Assembly: GCA_038373865.1 (NCBI GenBank)
Contig: JAXGGA010000467.1
Coordinates: forward strand, 62,001-126,000
DNA length: 64,000 nucleotides
DNA from: Uloborus plumipes
Taxonomy: Eukaryota; Arthropoda; Arachnida; Araneae; Uloboridae
Reading direction: 5' to 3'
In this document: one piece after another, positions 1-10,515 of the stretch
How the letters are laid out: the number at the start of each line of letters is the position of its first letter
How positions within the stretch are numbered: position 1 is the stretch's first letter
Notes under the pieces: model-generated
The model's database searches: none
Told to the model about the DNA's origin: nothing
What the model saw: the letters and a program-made list of their open reading frames with translations, nothing else
Translations under genes and position numbers: made by a program

Positions 1-92
1 CACGTGCTGCGAGAACGTGTTTTGAACGTGCCGGCTGGTGCGCTCTGTACGTGTTGCAGAACGTGTTTTGAACGCCTTTGTGCTGCTTGGGG
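1..92. repeat. short tandem repeat, two units
   Basis: The 16-mer GAACGTGTTTTGAACG occurs at 13-28 and again at 59-74, a period of about 46 bases, with similar flanks (GTGCTGC / GTGTTGC). It is more GC-rich than its surroundings. The array is cut by the window edge, so the true copy number is unknown. Confidence 0.6.
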
Positions 93-241
93 TTAGGCTA
101 CTTTCATATAGTATTCCAAAATAAATCCGCTCCAATAAAGCATCTGTTTGAATGAATTGCCCAAAAGGAGGTAAGCATTGTCACTGTCATAGCTCAACTT
201 AAAAAAGAATGGGTATTCCCTTTGTCTCTCAAATTGCTGTT
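93..241 (-). CDS. candidate terminal exon, unknown gene
   Basis: On the minus strand a pyrimidine-rich tract ending CACAG stops at 242, which makes a good 3' splice site. It opens a reading frame of about 49 codons, beginning near EQQFERQREYPFFFKLSYDS and ending ...EYYMKVA with TAG/TAA-type termination at 93-95. The frame starts with two bases of a split codon, so an upstream exon would be needed. I do not recognise the product. No polyadenylation signal is visible between 1 and 92. It lies opposite and close to a plus-strand terminal exon, so the two genes would interleave, which lowers confidence. It could be a chance open stretch next to a pyrimidine run. Confidence 0.25.
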
Positions 242-988
242 CTGTGTGGGAGAGGGAGGGGGGGGGGATCTTGTCAAAAATTCTTATCAGCCATTCAAAT
301 AAAATAAATACCATGAAAGTTCTTTAATAACTGCTGAAGAATTTTTTTTACATGCTTTTTAAAAAGTGATTTTAAAATATTGAATTGTTTTATTAAGGTA
401 TTCTTGAATTTTGCAGTTTTTATTGTTTTTTTGTCCTTTAAATTTTAAGATAATTTTTAATCGCTTGAAAATCCACAAAATTCTAAGATCCTCACTGCCA
501 CTTTTCCCAAGTAGTGAGAATTTTTGACTATCCTTGTATGTGTATATTTGTGGGTGTGATCAATTTAATTTAAAAATAATTTGTTTCTCATGAAAAGACA
601 AAAACTGTGCATAAAAATATTTTCTACTTCTGTAGTAAAATGTTTATTGGCATACTTATTATAAAGTAAAATTTATTGGAAGATTTTCTCTTAACTTACC
701 AGCTTAGATTAACCCAGATTTAAATCGTACGATAAAATATTTCTACTGTGTAAAAGAATAAAATATTGAATCCATTATGTTGTAATTTTTAAGATAAAAT
801 ATGAAACGTTTTATTATTTTCTACAAAATTTAAGCTTATAAATTACTTTTAAATCCTCAAAACTTGATATTTTTTTGTCTTAAAAATGTCCTAAAATTTC
901 ATCAAAATTGTGTCTTAAATTTTTGAAATCTCCACTCCAACCACTGTATTTACTAAATGTTTTAACTAAATCTTTTCTCTCATTTTAG

Positions 989-1147
989 AAAATTCACGAA
1001 GCTCAATGCTTGGCCAATCAATTGCAACTTTATTATGGAGGAACAGACGAGAAAAAAGAAAGATTACTTTGGAACTTCAATGAACAACCTGAAACATTCA
1101 GACATATGGATTTAATATCTAATTTTGAATATAACTTAGGGAAATAA
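989..1147 (+). CDS. 3'-terminal exon of an unrecognised spliced gene
   Basis: A clear 3' splice site (TTTTCTCTCATTTTAG, ending at 988) opens a frame of 52 codons to TAA at 1145-1147. The translation starts KIHEAQCLANQLQLYYGG, continues with a charged stretch (TDEKKERLLWNF) and ends NFEYNLGK. A polyadenylation signal AATAAA follows 20 bases after the stop, at 1168-1173, so this looks like the last coding exon of a real mRNA whose other exons lie left of the window. The composition is soluble and charged, with no membrane segment or zinc motif. I do not recognise the family. Codon use is AT-rich like the surroundings. A neighbouring transposon origin is not indicated, since no repeat copy of it occurs elsewhere in the window. 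Confidence 0.5.
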   Translation, partial: KIHEAQCLANQLQLYYGGTDEKKERLLWNFNEQPETFRHMDLISNFEYNLGK

Positions 1148-1173
1148 AATTGTATTATTAGTTCTGCAATAAA

Positions 1174-2336
1174 TGTCATTAAAAGTTTTGCTTCTCAATT
1201 ACAAAGGTTTGAAATGGATATTACCTTTTTCATAACTGATACTACTATATAGAATGCATTATCACTTGGAGGAAGCTATTTTTTGCTGCTACTCACCAGG
1301 GGGGGGGGGGCATTGCATAAAATAATGTTTTAATTTTTCATTAATATATTTTCTGTAACAATTCTGTGCAGTGAAATTTTCAGTTGAAAAAAAAATCTCG
1401 GCATTTGACTGTTTAAACTGTTATTATTATACCTTTGTCACATTAAAAGTTACTTTTCGTTGTCAAAAACCCAATTATATTTCTAAGTAAATAATAAATC
1501 CTAAAAATTGTTGAGAGAATGCTACAAATAAGGAATGACGATTAAGGTCTTTTTCTGCTGTCTTCCCTTTTGAGCAAAAATTTTCAACATAAGTGAACTA
1601 AAGTGTTTAAAAATTTGCAGCTACCTAGTTGTAGTAGTCACCCAACGAAATGAAGTTGAACAATTGCTTTTGGTGTTTTGTTACATACTTAGTAAAACAT
1701 TTTTCCAACACAATTTTTGTCATACTCATCAACAACTCCAACAGTATTAAACTTGATTGTTGTACATAAATTCATAGTTCAGTTAATTTAAATTTTTATT
1801 TTCTATATGTTGTTCTTCTAAAAGAAACTTCAGGCTATAATCTCAAAAATTTTGTTTTGATATTGGGATTCAGTCTCATAGAAATGATAGCTTGCTTATG
1901 ATAATTCTTTAGGACCATAACGTTTAAGAAGCAGGTTAAAAAAAAACATTATTTAGCCCACTTTTGGGTTTGTTAAAAAATCTTTGAAAACTTTGAAATA
2001 AAATCAATCAAATTAAATATTTTGACAATTTACATGCATTTATTATTATTTTTTTTTTGTTCTAGACGATTAATATAAAAAATTTCAATGTGTTTTGAAT
2101 TTTAATAGCTTTTATAAATGTACTATACTTTTAGTCAAATACAAATACGCCACTGTATTTACTTTCTTAAGTTTTAACGAAAAAGATTTTAGCGAAACAC
2201 ATATTGCTTTTTACTACAACTGATCAAGAAATAATTCAAATACTTTGAGAAAGTCATATCTGATTTTCTGAAGGTTTGTAGATTGTATGGTAAAAGCTAC
2301 TCTCTCCAATACGCTTCCTTGAGGCTTATTGTCTGC
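1174..2336. other. AT-rich sequence, no gene seen
   Basis: No reading frame, splice-site pair or inverted end that I can support. It holds a run of 12 G near 1301-1312 and several A/T homopolymers. Confidence 0.5.
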
Positions 2337-2411
2337 AAACCATCAAATGAAGTTAAAAATACAAGACAACGTGTCTACAAGTACAAATAAAAGGTTAAAA
2401 TAGAGTTAAAA

Positions 2412-2472
2412 AACTCTAGCAGATAGCTATTTCGGGGCTATTATGAATGAAGCCCCATCATCAGTGCAAAAA
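2412..2472 (-). ncRNA. hammerhead ribozyme, Penelope left arm
   Basis: On the minus strand the core CTGATGA (2464-2458) is followed by helix II, GGGGCT paired with AGCCCC, then GAAA (2433-2430). A very short helix III ATAG/CTAT follows with no loop, then C at 2422 as the expected cleavage base. Helix I pairs GCA just before the core with TGC just after the cleavage site, and extends through A/U and G-U pairs. A minute helix III is the known signature of the hammerheads described in Penelope-like elements, which are thought to work best as dimers. Helix II is perfect in this arm. Confidence 0.8.
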
Positions 2473-2629
2473 GATGATGGTTCACTGACACAAGTCAAGT
2501 GAACCAGGAATGTGAGAAACGTGAGGGTAAATAAACAGGACAGGAAGAGTAGGTACGCAGAAACTATTACGTCAAGGGTTGGACACGACAACTGCGCAAC
2601 AAAAAATTACGTCACAGACGAAAAAGTTT

Positions 2630-3967
2630 TTAAATAAGAGATTTCCAAATGTTCGGGAAAGGAGGGGTGCTAGACAGATCATTGACAACTAAATCTGAAT
2701 TTTTCCAGATATAATAGGATTCCCAAAAATCTAAATCAAAAATCGAAGAACAACTATGGATAATTTTTGCAGAGGAAAAATCAAAAATATGGCCACATGA
2801 CCAACAATGTTGGGCAATGGAAGAGCGTTTGAAATCCTGTTTTTTAACACAATTTTCATGTTCTTTAACACGGAATTTTAAAGCGCGTCGTGTCTGTCCT
2901 ATATATGTTAATTTACATTGGCATGAAATATTATAAATACCCCATCTATCAAGACCCTGAACAGGATGTTTGAGTTGCGAAAATTGTAATTTGTTCACTG
3001 GAGAAAAGGCGACCGAAAAATTGAACTTTTTTAAAATTCTGGCAATCTGAAAGCTGATTCTAGGAAAATATGGTAAAACAACGGTGTTGGAATAGTTCTC
3101 ACAATTAGGTGTTTGATTTCGACCAGTAGGATTGATTAATTTCTTATAAATGTTATCTATGACACTGACTGTGAACCCCCGGTCCATAGCAATGCTTTTC
3201 AAATAATTAAGCTCAGCAGAAAGTAAACTAGAATTGGAACAAATGGACAAAGCACGGGAAACAAAAGTTCTAAAAACAGCTAATTTTTGTTTGGGGGGAT
3301 GAGCAGATAATTTATGCGGCGGAAGAGTAACGGCAAAGGGTTTGCGAAAAACAGTAGTGTCGATAGTATTATCTTGACGAGTGATGGAAACATCCAGAAA
3401 AGAGAGATGACAGTCAGATTCAACTTCTATAGTGAATTGGATGTGCGGGTCTATGGAATTTAACACAGATAAAAGATTGTCGTGGACACGGAGAGACGAG
3501 TCCAAAGAAAAAAAAACAAACACATCGTCAACATACCTTACGTAAAAATCGAACTGTAAAACCCTAAATAATTTGACCTCGAAATAATGCATATAAATAT
3601 CGCTTAAAATTGGACTAAGAGGGTTGCCCATCGAAAGACCATCAGACCTACGGAAAAAATTATTATAAAAAATAAAGGTGTTTTGTTCCAAGCAGGCGCG
3701 AGTTAAGTTACACAATTCACTGATTTCAAAATGTGAAAAATGATGTTCAGACATTCTTATTTTTAAGCAATCTAACGCACCTTCAACAGGCACGTTAGTA
3801 AACAAAGATTTTACGTCGAAAGAAGCCATTATGTGGTTGTTAATATGGAAACTATGGAGTTTATTGACAAATTCTGTGGAGTTCTTGACGGTAAAACTGT
3901 TGCTGGACAGGAGAGGTGAAAAGACAGAAACCAAAAACTTAGCCAGTTTGTAGGATGCAGTATCCAC
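2630..3967 (-). CDS. Penelope-like reverse transcriptase / GIY-YIG endonuclease, 5'-truncated
   Basis: The open frame of about 445 codons copies element RNA and nicks target DNA for insertion. Visible reverse transcriptase motifs in order are FDVKSLFTNVP (motif A, about residue 50), GLSMGNPLSP (motif B, about 110), YVRYVDDVFVFF with the catalytic YVDD (motif C, about 143) and HLSFLDVSIT (about 187). After a linker comes a GIY-YIG endonuclease: GIYNISCQC then TYIGQTRRALKFRVKEH (about 340-370), with a Cys/His-rich tail. This domain order is diagnostic of Penelope-like elements. The frame has no ATG at its upstream end (it opens at GTG), and full elements are longer, so the N-terminus was lost at insertion. 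The frame itself has no stops or shifts. Confidence 0.9.
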   Translation of the reverse strand: MDTASYKLAKFLVSVFSPLLSSNSFTVKNSTEFVNKLHSFHINNHIMASFDVKSLFTNVPVEGALDCLKIRMSEHHFSHFEISELCNLTRACLEQNTFIFYNNFFRRSDGLSMGNPLSPILSDIYMHYFEVKLFRVLQFDFYVRYVDDVFVFFSLDSSLRVHDNLLSVLNSIDPHIQFTIEVESDCHLSFLDVSITRQDNTIDTTVFRKPFAVTLPPHKLSAHPPKQKLAVFRTFVSRALSICSNSSLLSAELNYLKSIAMDRGFTVSVIDNIYKKLINPTGRNQTPNCENYSNTVVLPYFPRISFQIARILKKFNFSVAFSPVNKLQFSQLKHPVQGLDRWGIYNISCQCKLTYIGQTRRALKFRVKEHENCVKKQDFKRSSIAQHCWSCGHIFDFSSAKIIHSCSSIFDLDFWESYYIWKNSDLVVNDLSSTPPFPNIWKSLI

Positions 3968-3982
3968 GACAATCTTTTATCT

Positions 3983-4819
3983 GTGTTAAATTCCATAGAC
4001 CCGCACATCCAATTCACTATAGAAGTTGAATCTGACTGTCATCTCTCTTTTCTGGATGTTTCCATCACTAGTCAAGATAATACTATCGACACTACTGTTT
4101 TTCGCAAACCCTTTGCCGTTACTCTTCCGCCGCATAAATTATCTGCTCATCCCCCCAAACAAAAATTAGCTGTTTTTAGAACTTTTGTTTCCCGTGCTTT
4201 GTCCATTTGTTCCAATTCTAGTTTACTTTCTGCTGAGCTTAATTATTTGAAAAGCATTGCTATGGACCGGGGGTTCACAGTCAGTGTCATAGATAACATT
4301 TATAAGAAATTAATCAATCCTACTGGTCGAAATCAAACACCTAATTGTGAGAACTATTCCAACACCGTTGTTTTACCATATTTTCCTAGAATCAGCTTTC
4401 AGATTGCCAGAATTTTAAAAAAGTTCAATTTTTCGGTCGCCTTTTCTCCAGTGAACAAATTACAATTTTCGCAACTCAAACATCCTGTTCAGGGTCTTGA
4501 TAGATGGGGTATTTATAATATTTCATGCCAATGTAAATTAACATATATAGGACAGACACGACGCGCTTTAAAATTCCGTGTTAAAGAACGTGAAAATTGT
4601 GTTAAAAAACAGGATTTCAAACGCTCTTCCATTGCCCAACATTGTTGGTCATGTGGCCATATTTTTGATTTTTCCTCTGCAAAAATTATCCATAGTTGTT
4701 CTTCGATTTTTGATTTAGATTTTTGGGAATCCTATTATATCTGGAAAAATTCAGATTTAGTTGTCAATGATCTGTCTAGCACCCCTCCTTTCCCGAACAT
4801 TTGGAAATCTCTTATTTAA
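3983..4819 (+). pseudogene. second, shorter Penelope-like RT/GIY-YIG copy
   Basis: This is the plus-strand arm of the inverted dimer. It starts about 165 codons further into the protein than the minus-strand arm, so motifs A, B and YVDD are missing. The frame opens at LNSIDPHIQF and runs without interruption through HLSFLDVSIT, the linker and the whole GIY-YIG domain (TYIGQTRRALKF) to TAA at 4817-4819. Compared with the other arm I see only scattered substitutions, for example S for R after DVSIT and R for H in the VKE(R/H)ENC stretch. Without the polymerase core it cannot be autonomous. Confidence 0.85.
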
Positions 4820-4976
4820 AAACTTTTTCGTCTGTGACGTAATTTTTTGTTGCGCAGTTGTCGTGTCCAACCCTTGACGTAATAGTTTCTGCGTACCTAC
4901 TCTTCCTGTTCTGTTTATTTACCCTCACGTTTCTCACATTCCTGGTTCACTTGACTTGTGTCAGTGAACCATCATC

Positions 4977-5036
4977 TTTTTGCACTGATGATGGGGCTTC
5001 ATTCATAATAGTCCCGAAATAGCTATCTGCTAGAGT
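4977..5036 (+). ncRNA. hammerhead ribozyme, Penelope right arm
   Basis: The core CTGATGA lies at 4985-4991, helix II is GGGGCT with AGTCCC (one G-U pair), GAAA is at 5016-5019, helix III is ATAG/CTAT, and the predicted cleavage follows C5027. It is the same ribozyme as in the left arm with one C-to-T change in helix II that keeps pairing. It lies about 165 bases downstream of the ORF stop. Confidence 0.8.
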
Positions 5037-5149
5037 TTTTTAACTCTATTTTAACCTTTTATTTGTACTTGTAGACACGTTGTCTTGTATTTTTAACTTC
5101 ATCAATTGTACAAAGTTTTCGACTGTTTTTCTTACAAAACCATCAAATG

Positions 5150-6372
5150 TTATAAATCTCATATAAACGAGATATTAACAATATTTACAATTAGTGGGAT
5201 AGACAACAGAATAGGATAAACAGCATAAGTAAAAAATAAAACATTAAAAAAAAATTTTACTTAAAAAAATAATAAATATTAAAATCTAGATTATTAAAGA
5301 AAAATTTATCAAGTATTTTATTTGAGATGTATCTGTAAGTTATGTCCATTTAATTTAGAGAGCGTTAGATTAGTCATACCAATGAAAAATCTTTTGCATT
5401 TGTTTCCGTTAATGTCAATTGTTTATCATCAATATTTTATTCACCCAAGCATTAGATAAAACTCCAAAAATTCACCTACCCACTGGGTATTTGTCTAATA
5501 TACATCACTAATCATAGAAACAGCAAAATTTGAGACTTTACCAATCTTGAGTTTCATCATCTTTCACTTTTCTGCAGACAAAGCTGAATTTGAACTAGTT
5601 GTCCACCACATTGCTATTTGTAAGCTGTCTACCTGTTACTGAAGGTAGTAAATACATGTTCAATTAAGGCAGAACTTGGTAGGCAACTTAATAGTTAGGC
5701 AAAAGTCCCTTCTGGTAATTTTTCCAACTGCTGAGTTTCTACTCATTCAAATCCACAACTCTAAAGACCTTTCTTAATAAGATGAAATTAAGTTTTGTAA
5801 CCACATATTATATAGCTATAGATTTACCCCATTATTTTCATAGCAGCTTTCTGAAACTTCATTAGTTAAATTGCATATAATATTTACAGTAAAAAGTTGT
5901 TTTTCATGTTTAACGTTTTAACTTATTTCCATCAAACATACTTAACCTGAAAAAAAGCTCTACTGAGTTTCTATCCCATCTTTTTCCTTAAAAAGTTAAA
6001 GAAACCCACTATTTAATTTATAGCTCCCCCCTCTCCCCAAAATAAGTCCAGCAAATACATTTTTAGGGGGGGGTATATGAAACACCCAAAAAACCCTGGG
6101 CCCATGGTTTGAAAAAAAAAAAAAAATATGTTTTTGCCAACCCTGTTAAGAATCCTGCTCGGCATTTCAGTGGTGCTTTCAATTATTTCTGCAACAGATA
6201 TTTGTACGGATAGAGGCTAATTTTTCATTTGAAACTGGTTTCAAAGGTGAAAATGCTACTAAAAGCAATAAGTTGTACCCTGTTGAACACACTTAAGACA
6301 AAATACTACTAAGATGAACTACATTTTCCAACCCCACCCTATGTTTTGTAGTGCATCATTCTTCAGGTAAGG
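5150..6372. other. AT-rich sequence, no gene seen
   Basis: No supported coding region. It has C- and G-rich short runs near 6025-6070 and an A-run at 6112-6126. Confidence 0.5.
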
Positions 6373-6806
6373 CAGTCTCCCAAAGTGCTTCGGGGACCTG
6401 CGAGCTTGTGCCAGGAGGTATATTGTATTGGTAGTATGGGTGGTATATTATGCTTGACATTTTATTTTTAAAATTGAATGCGGAATAGGAACTTACTGTT
6501 CTCCTGACCTAAGCGACGGACTTAAGCTGAATATTGCACCTAATAAGATATTTAGCTTCATTTTAATTTTAAAAAGTGTTAGATTCTCTTAATCTCTTAA
6601 AAGTCAATTTGAGAAAGAGAAATAAGTTAACACGCTACACATGCATTAGTTTTGTGTACATGAAACAAACGTGCAAACATTTTGAAGAAAAAATTTGAAT
6701 GTATCAAATAAAGTTTTTTTTTAACGCGCCGGGGGGGGGGGGAGCCCGCGAAGTTAGTAAATATCCATGAGGGGATCCGCGGAGGTCTGGACTTAAGGAA
6801 CCACTG
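6373..6806. mobile_element. candidate small non-autonomous hAT element, old
   Basis: The ends read CAGTCTCCCAAAGTGC on the left and, reversed, CAGTGGTTCCTTAAGTCC on the right. Both begin CAGT, as is common for hAT ends. The 8 bases outside are AGGTAAGG (6365-6372) and GGATAAGG (6807-6814), a target duplication with two mismatches. The inside is non-coding, with a G-run at 6731-6741. The mismatched ends make this the weakest hAT call here. Confidence 0.45.
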
Positions 6807-8394
6807 GGATAAGGCATACTGCTTTGAACGGTCTCTTGGAGTTCCTTTAAACGAGGTTTGACTGCAAAACTAACTAGCTAAGTTTTTTTCATTATTTATT
6901 GCAGGGAATAAGAAGCAGCTGCTGCTAAAAAATTTGACATTAGCTATGCAATGAAAAGAAAATTTCTAAAAAATATAAAAATGCAAATATGACATTATAT
7001 ATATATATATATATATCTTGTAAGTTTAACATGAATAATTAGTCATTTTCAAATAGCTGCTTAATATGAGGGTATGCGTTGTAAACTAGGGAATTATATG
7101 TATGTGTTTATAACTGTGTATAACTATAACTGGATTGTGTTATACATAGTTTTTCAATGCACTTTTTCTGTTTTAGAATGCAAAAGCATGAAGAATCGGT
7201 GCTGCATAATTGTTTCAAATCGTATTGGATAACATTTTTGAAATAATTGATTATAAAAAGACTCTATATTTTTAGAAGTCTTTTTGAATTTTTATTTTTT
7301 GTTGTTTTTTTTCATTAAGAATAGGGTAGTCACAAAGATGAAAAATATCCAGAGTGAAGTTTTATCAATTGGTGCTTGTATATTATTGAATGTCATACAG
7401 AAAGTCTAAAAGAAACCTTTTAGTAATTAGATTTTTTGTAATTTAATTCTAACTTTTGCATATTTTAACAAGCATATTTTTTAAAACTAAAAGTGAAAAA
7501 TATGACTTCTAAAGGAATCTACTTAATCCAATCTATGTAATTTAGTACAACTTGTGCAATGTTTAAAATATTCTCTACCTCACTTCCTGTGCTCAGGTTC
7601 ATTTGAAAAGTGAAAAATTTCTTTAATATAACTATTTATAAAATTAGGTGAATGCTTGTTTACAGATTAGCAAACTTTTTTATGCCTGAATCAGGTTATA
7701 CATGGTAAAACATAATGTCTTTACATTTACATGCAACTGAGGCTCAAATTTATTCACCTATTTTGTATATATTGTATATAATTGAGTCATTTTTTATTCT
7801 GTTCAAAGAATGCATGAGCATTGTTTTACATTACAAACAATTCATATTTTAATTGGTAAGTAAAAATTCATTTCTTCTCCATCAGACAAGTAAGAATGCT
7901 TAGCTCTTGAAAAAGCTCTGAACTGTATACTTCTGTTTTAGTTTTCCGATTATTATATGATTCGCTGATTTTTTTTTTTTTTTTTTTTTTTTCACGAATT
8001 TAGCTTTTTTGTATCAATTTCTGCAAATTTTCTGAAAACTAACATAGAAGTTATTTTTGTTTTGTCAAACTTTTTGCAAACTAGTAAAAAATATTTAGTC
8101 TAATCTAATCAAAAGTACTGTTAACTTATTACAAACTAGAACAAAATTCTCTTGTATGTGGATACATTACAGAAATATTTATTACTATGCGTGAATTTTA
8201 GTCTTTTTTTTAATTGCTAAATATAGACTAGTTGTTCGCTAGGAATTCCATTTATTTTGAGAAATCAATGATTTGTTTCAAAGGTGCATAATATATTGTA
8301 TAAATTTAATGCAATGAAATGTATATACATTTACAAATATTTCTGCATAAGAGAAGTTTGCTATGAGTTTACAGTATTTTTAATCCAAAAAGTA
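6807..8394. other. AT-rich sequence with simple repeats
   Basis: It contains a TA-dinucleotide run near 6993-7016 and a poly-T tract near 7971-7992. I see no gene. Confidence 0.5.
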
Positions 8395-8880
8395 TTTTCT
8401 ACTAGTTTGCAGAAAACTTGATACTATAAAACTAACCTTTCTATCATATTTTATTAAGTTTGCTATGAATTAGCAGCAATCTTGATACAACAAACAAATT
8501 TAAATTGCAACGACCTTTCAGCGAAGTGGTCATGGCAAAGCTTGAGCTAAACTTACAGCAAAATTGATAAGACAAAGGTAAGTTTGAATTGAATTTGCAG
8601 CAAATTTCATACAGCAAAGCTAGGTTTGAATTAAACTTATACCAAAGCTGTTTGAAAAAAGGTTGAAGCAAATTTGAAACCACAAAGCTAACTTTTCTAC
8701 TAGTTTGCAACAAACTTGCTGCACACTTTGATACTTGCATGACAAACTTGCTGCAAGTTCCATTCTGTAGCGACTTCGAGGCTTGCATAAATGTACCCCA
8801 AACTTGATAAATGTGCAGACTTGTCACGCCGTGTCTGCTGCAAGTTTTCAGAATTGAGAAGCAAGACTGCTGCAAGCAAA
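8395..8880. repeat. degenerate tandem repeat (AGTTTGCAGCAAACTTG-like)
   Basis: Variants of a short motif (GTTTGCTATGAATTAGCAGC, AATTTGCAGCAAATTTC, GTTTGCAACAAACTTGCTGC, AACTTGCTGCAAGTT) recur every 40-60 bases. A 143-codon frame on the minus strand is open through the array, but its Leu/Phe/Cys/Lys-rich product simply follows the repeat, so I do not call a gene. The block lies just downstream of the helicase gene's polyadenylation signal. Confidence 0.55.
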
Positions 8881-8939
8881 AACTGCTATTTAGGACATGG
8901 TCGGTCCGGAAATAAAGTCAGTGAGTCAATTACAATACT

Positions 8940-8945
8940 TTTATT
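8940..8945 (-). promoter_or_regulatory. polyadenylation signal of the helicase-like gene
   Basis: AATAAA on the minus strand, about 20 bases past the stop codon at 8965-8967 of the last helicase exon. Its position fits a very short 3' UTR. Confidence 0.65.
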
Positions 8946-8964
8946 GATCTGAGAGTTAAAATAC

Positions 8965-9243
8965 TTATACAGATGCGATTTTTTCAAAATGAATGCCTTC
9001 TGGACAATTAAAAATGATTTCTCCAGCCACAACCTTACTTCCTTGGAAAACATATTGTTGGTATGTTTTGTCGATAATGTTAACCATCATGTTTTTATTA
9101 CCTTTCAGAAGATTTCTTCTAATTTTATACACTTCTAAATTAACATGGAATGGCAGTTCGCCCAAGATTTGGTCAAAGTTAACCAGAATTGACACATTTT
9201 GAAAGGAAATGATATCCAAAAAGGAGGGCGTCACCAACAACAT
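8965..9243 (-). CDS. diverged Dbp5/DDX19-like helicase, last exon (C-terminal RecA lobe)
   Basis: The 3' splice site TTTTCTTTCAG ends at 9244, and the exon starts in phase 0 with ATGTTGTTGGTGACG. It gives MLLVTPSFLDIISFQNVSIL, then VNFD, then the stretch aligned to motif VI, and ends FEKIASV before TAA at 8965-8967. The order matches the end of Dbp5/DDX19 proteins (LVTTN..RGID, QVS, INFD, HRIGRTGR, VNMVD, IEKIA). Key residues are gone: the RGID motif reads LDII, and the HRxGR motif reads YKIRRN. It follows the 17779-17939 exon in frame across an 8.5-kb intron that contains a hAT element. The ORF also stays open a little into the intron, but the splice reading is better supported by the family alignment. 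Confidence 0.7.
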   Translation of the reverse strand: MLLVTPSFLDIISFQNVSILVNFDQILGELPFHVNLEVYKIRRNLLKGNKNMMVNIIDKTYQQYVFQGSKVVAGEIIFNCPEGIHFEKIASV

Positions 9244-9535
9244 CTGAAAGAAAATGAAGTACAATAAAAATAACTTTGTCATAAAATAATAAAAAATATA
9301 AACTAGTTTCATGATACATAAAAAAAAGCTAGCAACTTTAGTGAATCTTCAATAAGAAAATAATAACAAATAATTTTTTCAAAAAAGAAATTTATATAAG
9401 GAGAGATTACACAGTTGGAAAAACTAACATTGTTATGGAAGGAACTACATTATGGTACAAGTTGATTTTAAAGGGTTTTTTTTTTTTTTTCTTTTTGTAA
9501 GAATTGAGTTTTTGTGCAAAACTGGTAAAAATTTT

Positions 9536-9740
9536 TTTAAAGTACGGGTCAATCCGTCAAACCACCCAGGAAAACGGGATTTTGTAACCCATGTCCTCGG
9601 ATTTTGATAAAATTTGGTGTATTTAAAATTTTTATGGTGGTAAGTAACCATATGAATTTTTTTGCCCATATGTGATCTGGTTTTTGTTTTACAGGCCGTC
9701 AAACTTTTCAAAAAATTGCATTTTCTGTCAACCACTAAGC
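9536..9740. repeat. dispersed repeat of the GGGTCATTCC family
   Basis: It starts GGGTCAATCCGTCAAACCAC and continues ACGGGATTTTGTAACCC and CGGATTTTGATAAAATTTGG. Related starts occur at 22284, 48516 and 54852, and reversed versions end at 39187, 45178 and 47807. I cannot pair these into a complete element. It lies in the large intron of the helicase gene. Confidence 0.55.
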
Positions 9741-9899
9741 CTAATCTGCATGTATACGTATCCCTTCAGTAAATTGTGACGGGTGCAGAAATCTTTCAAT
9801 ATCTCTCAAAATTCTCAGATATGTTGCTGAAAGTATGAGGATTTAATAAAAAAAATACTTGACATTTATATAATGTAATTTTGTTTGAATAAAATTTGA

Positions 9900-10515
9900 A
9901 TAAACTACGACAAGCATTTTTTTTTCTTGTGCAAAACATGAGTTTACTTAAGTGGCATTTCACGAAAAGGCGGAGGTCCTATTCAATAATAGAAGCAGTC
10001 GAAATGAGCCTGAAGGTGTGTTCTATCATTGCAAAGAATAAAATTAGTGGGTTTTTTCGTTTTCTCGTTGCTATTGCACAATATACACATTTTAGTGCCA
10101 AAATTTTTGAAAAAAAGTTCTAGTCATTTTCATAACCTAAATTTCACTGAAAAGCAAACATACCTTTATTTTTAAGTGTATTTACAGCCTTATTATACTA
10201 CTTAAAAATCATCTAAATCCGTTATTAAGCAGAAAGAAAAGTGAGAAATAATTTATGACTCCCTAATTCAGTTGTTAAGTTCAGCAAAATATCAGTTGCA
10301 GAATAAATATGTGCAAAACATGAATTTATTTTAGTGGCTTTTTCATGAAGAGACTGGGGTCATATTCAATAATAGAAGCAATCTAAATAAACCTACAGGC
10401 GTGTTTTATCATTGCAAAGAATAAAATTAGTGGCTTTTTTTCGTTTTCTTGTTGCTATTGCACAATATACACATTTCAGTACCAACATTTTTGAAAAAAG
10501 TTCTAGTCTTTTTCC
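9900..10515. repeat. tandem duplication, two units of about 390 bases
   Basis: The block from TGTGCAAAACATGAGTTTAC to AAAGTTCTAGTCATTTTC is repeated from about 10310 (GTGCAAAACATGAATTTAT to AAAAGTTCTAGTCTTTTTCC). The copies share TATTCAATAATAGAAGCA and TTGCAAAGAATAAAATTAG. They are diverged by several percent and non-coding. Confidence 0.65.

Larger units (their letters stand above)
2350..5136. mobile_element. Penelope-like retroelement, head-to-head inverted dimer
   Basis: Two near-identical 5'-truncated copies of one element lie back to back. A minus-strand copy (2350 to about 3967) and a plus-strand copy (about 3963 to 5136) meet at a junction near 3963-3968, and both 3' ends face outward. 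The pair is flanked by one 13-bp duplication, AAACCATCAAATG, at 2337-2349 and 5137-5149, so both arms arrived as a single insertion. Each arm carries the C-terminal part of a reverse transcriptase with a GIY-YIG endonuclease and then a hammerhead ribozyme motif. The right arm runs about 37 bases further at its 3' end than the left. Penelope elements are known to carry terminal repeats in direct or inverted orientation; the exact head-to-head junction here is read from sequence. The few amino-acid differences between arms suggest a young insertion. Confidence 0.9.

Noticed and set aside
8444..8875. 143-codon minus-strand frame
   Set aside because: It lies wholly in a degenerate tandem repeat, and the product only mirrors the repeat motif; no start or splice context.
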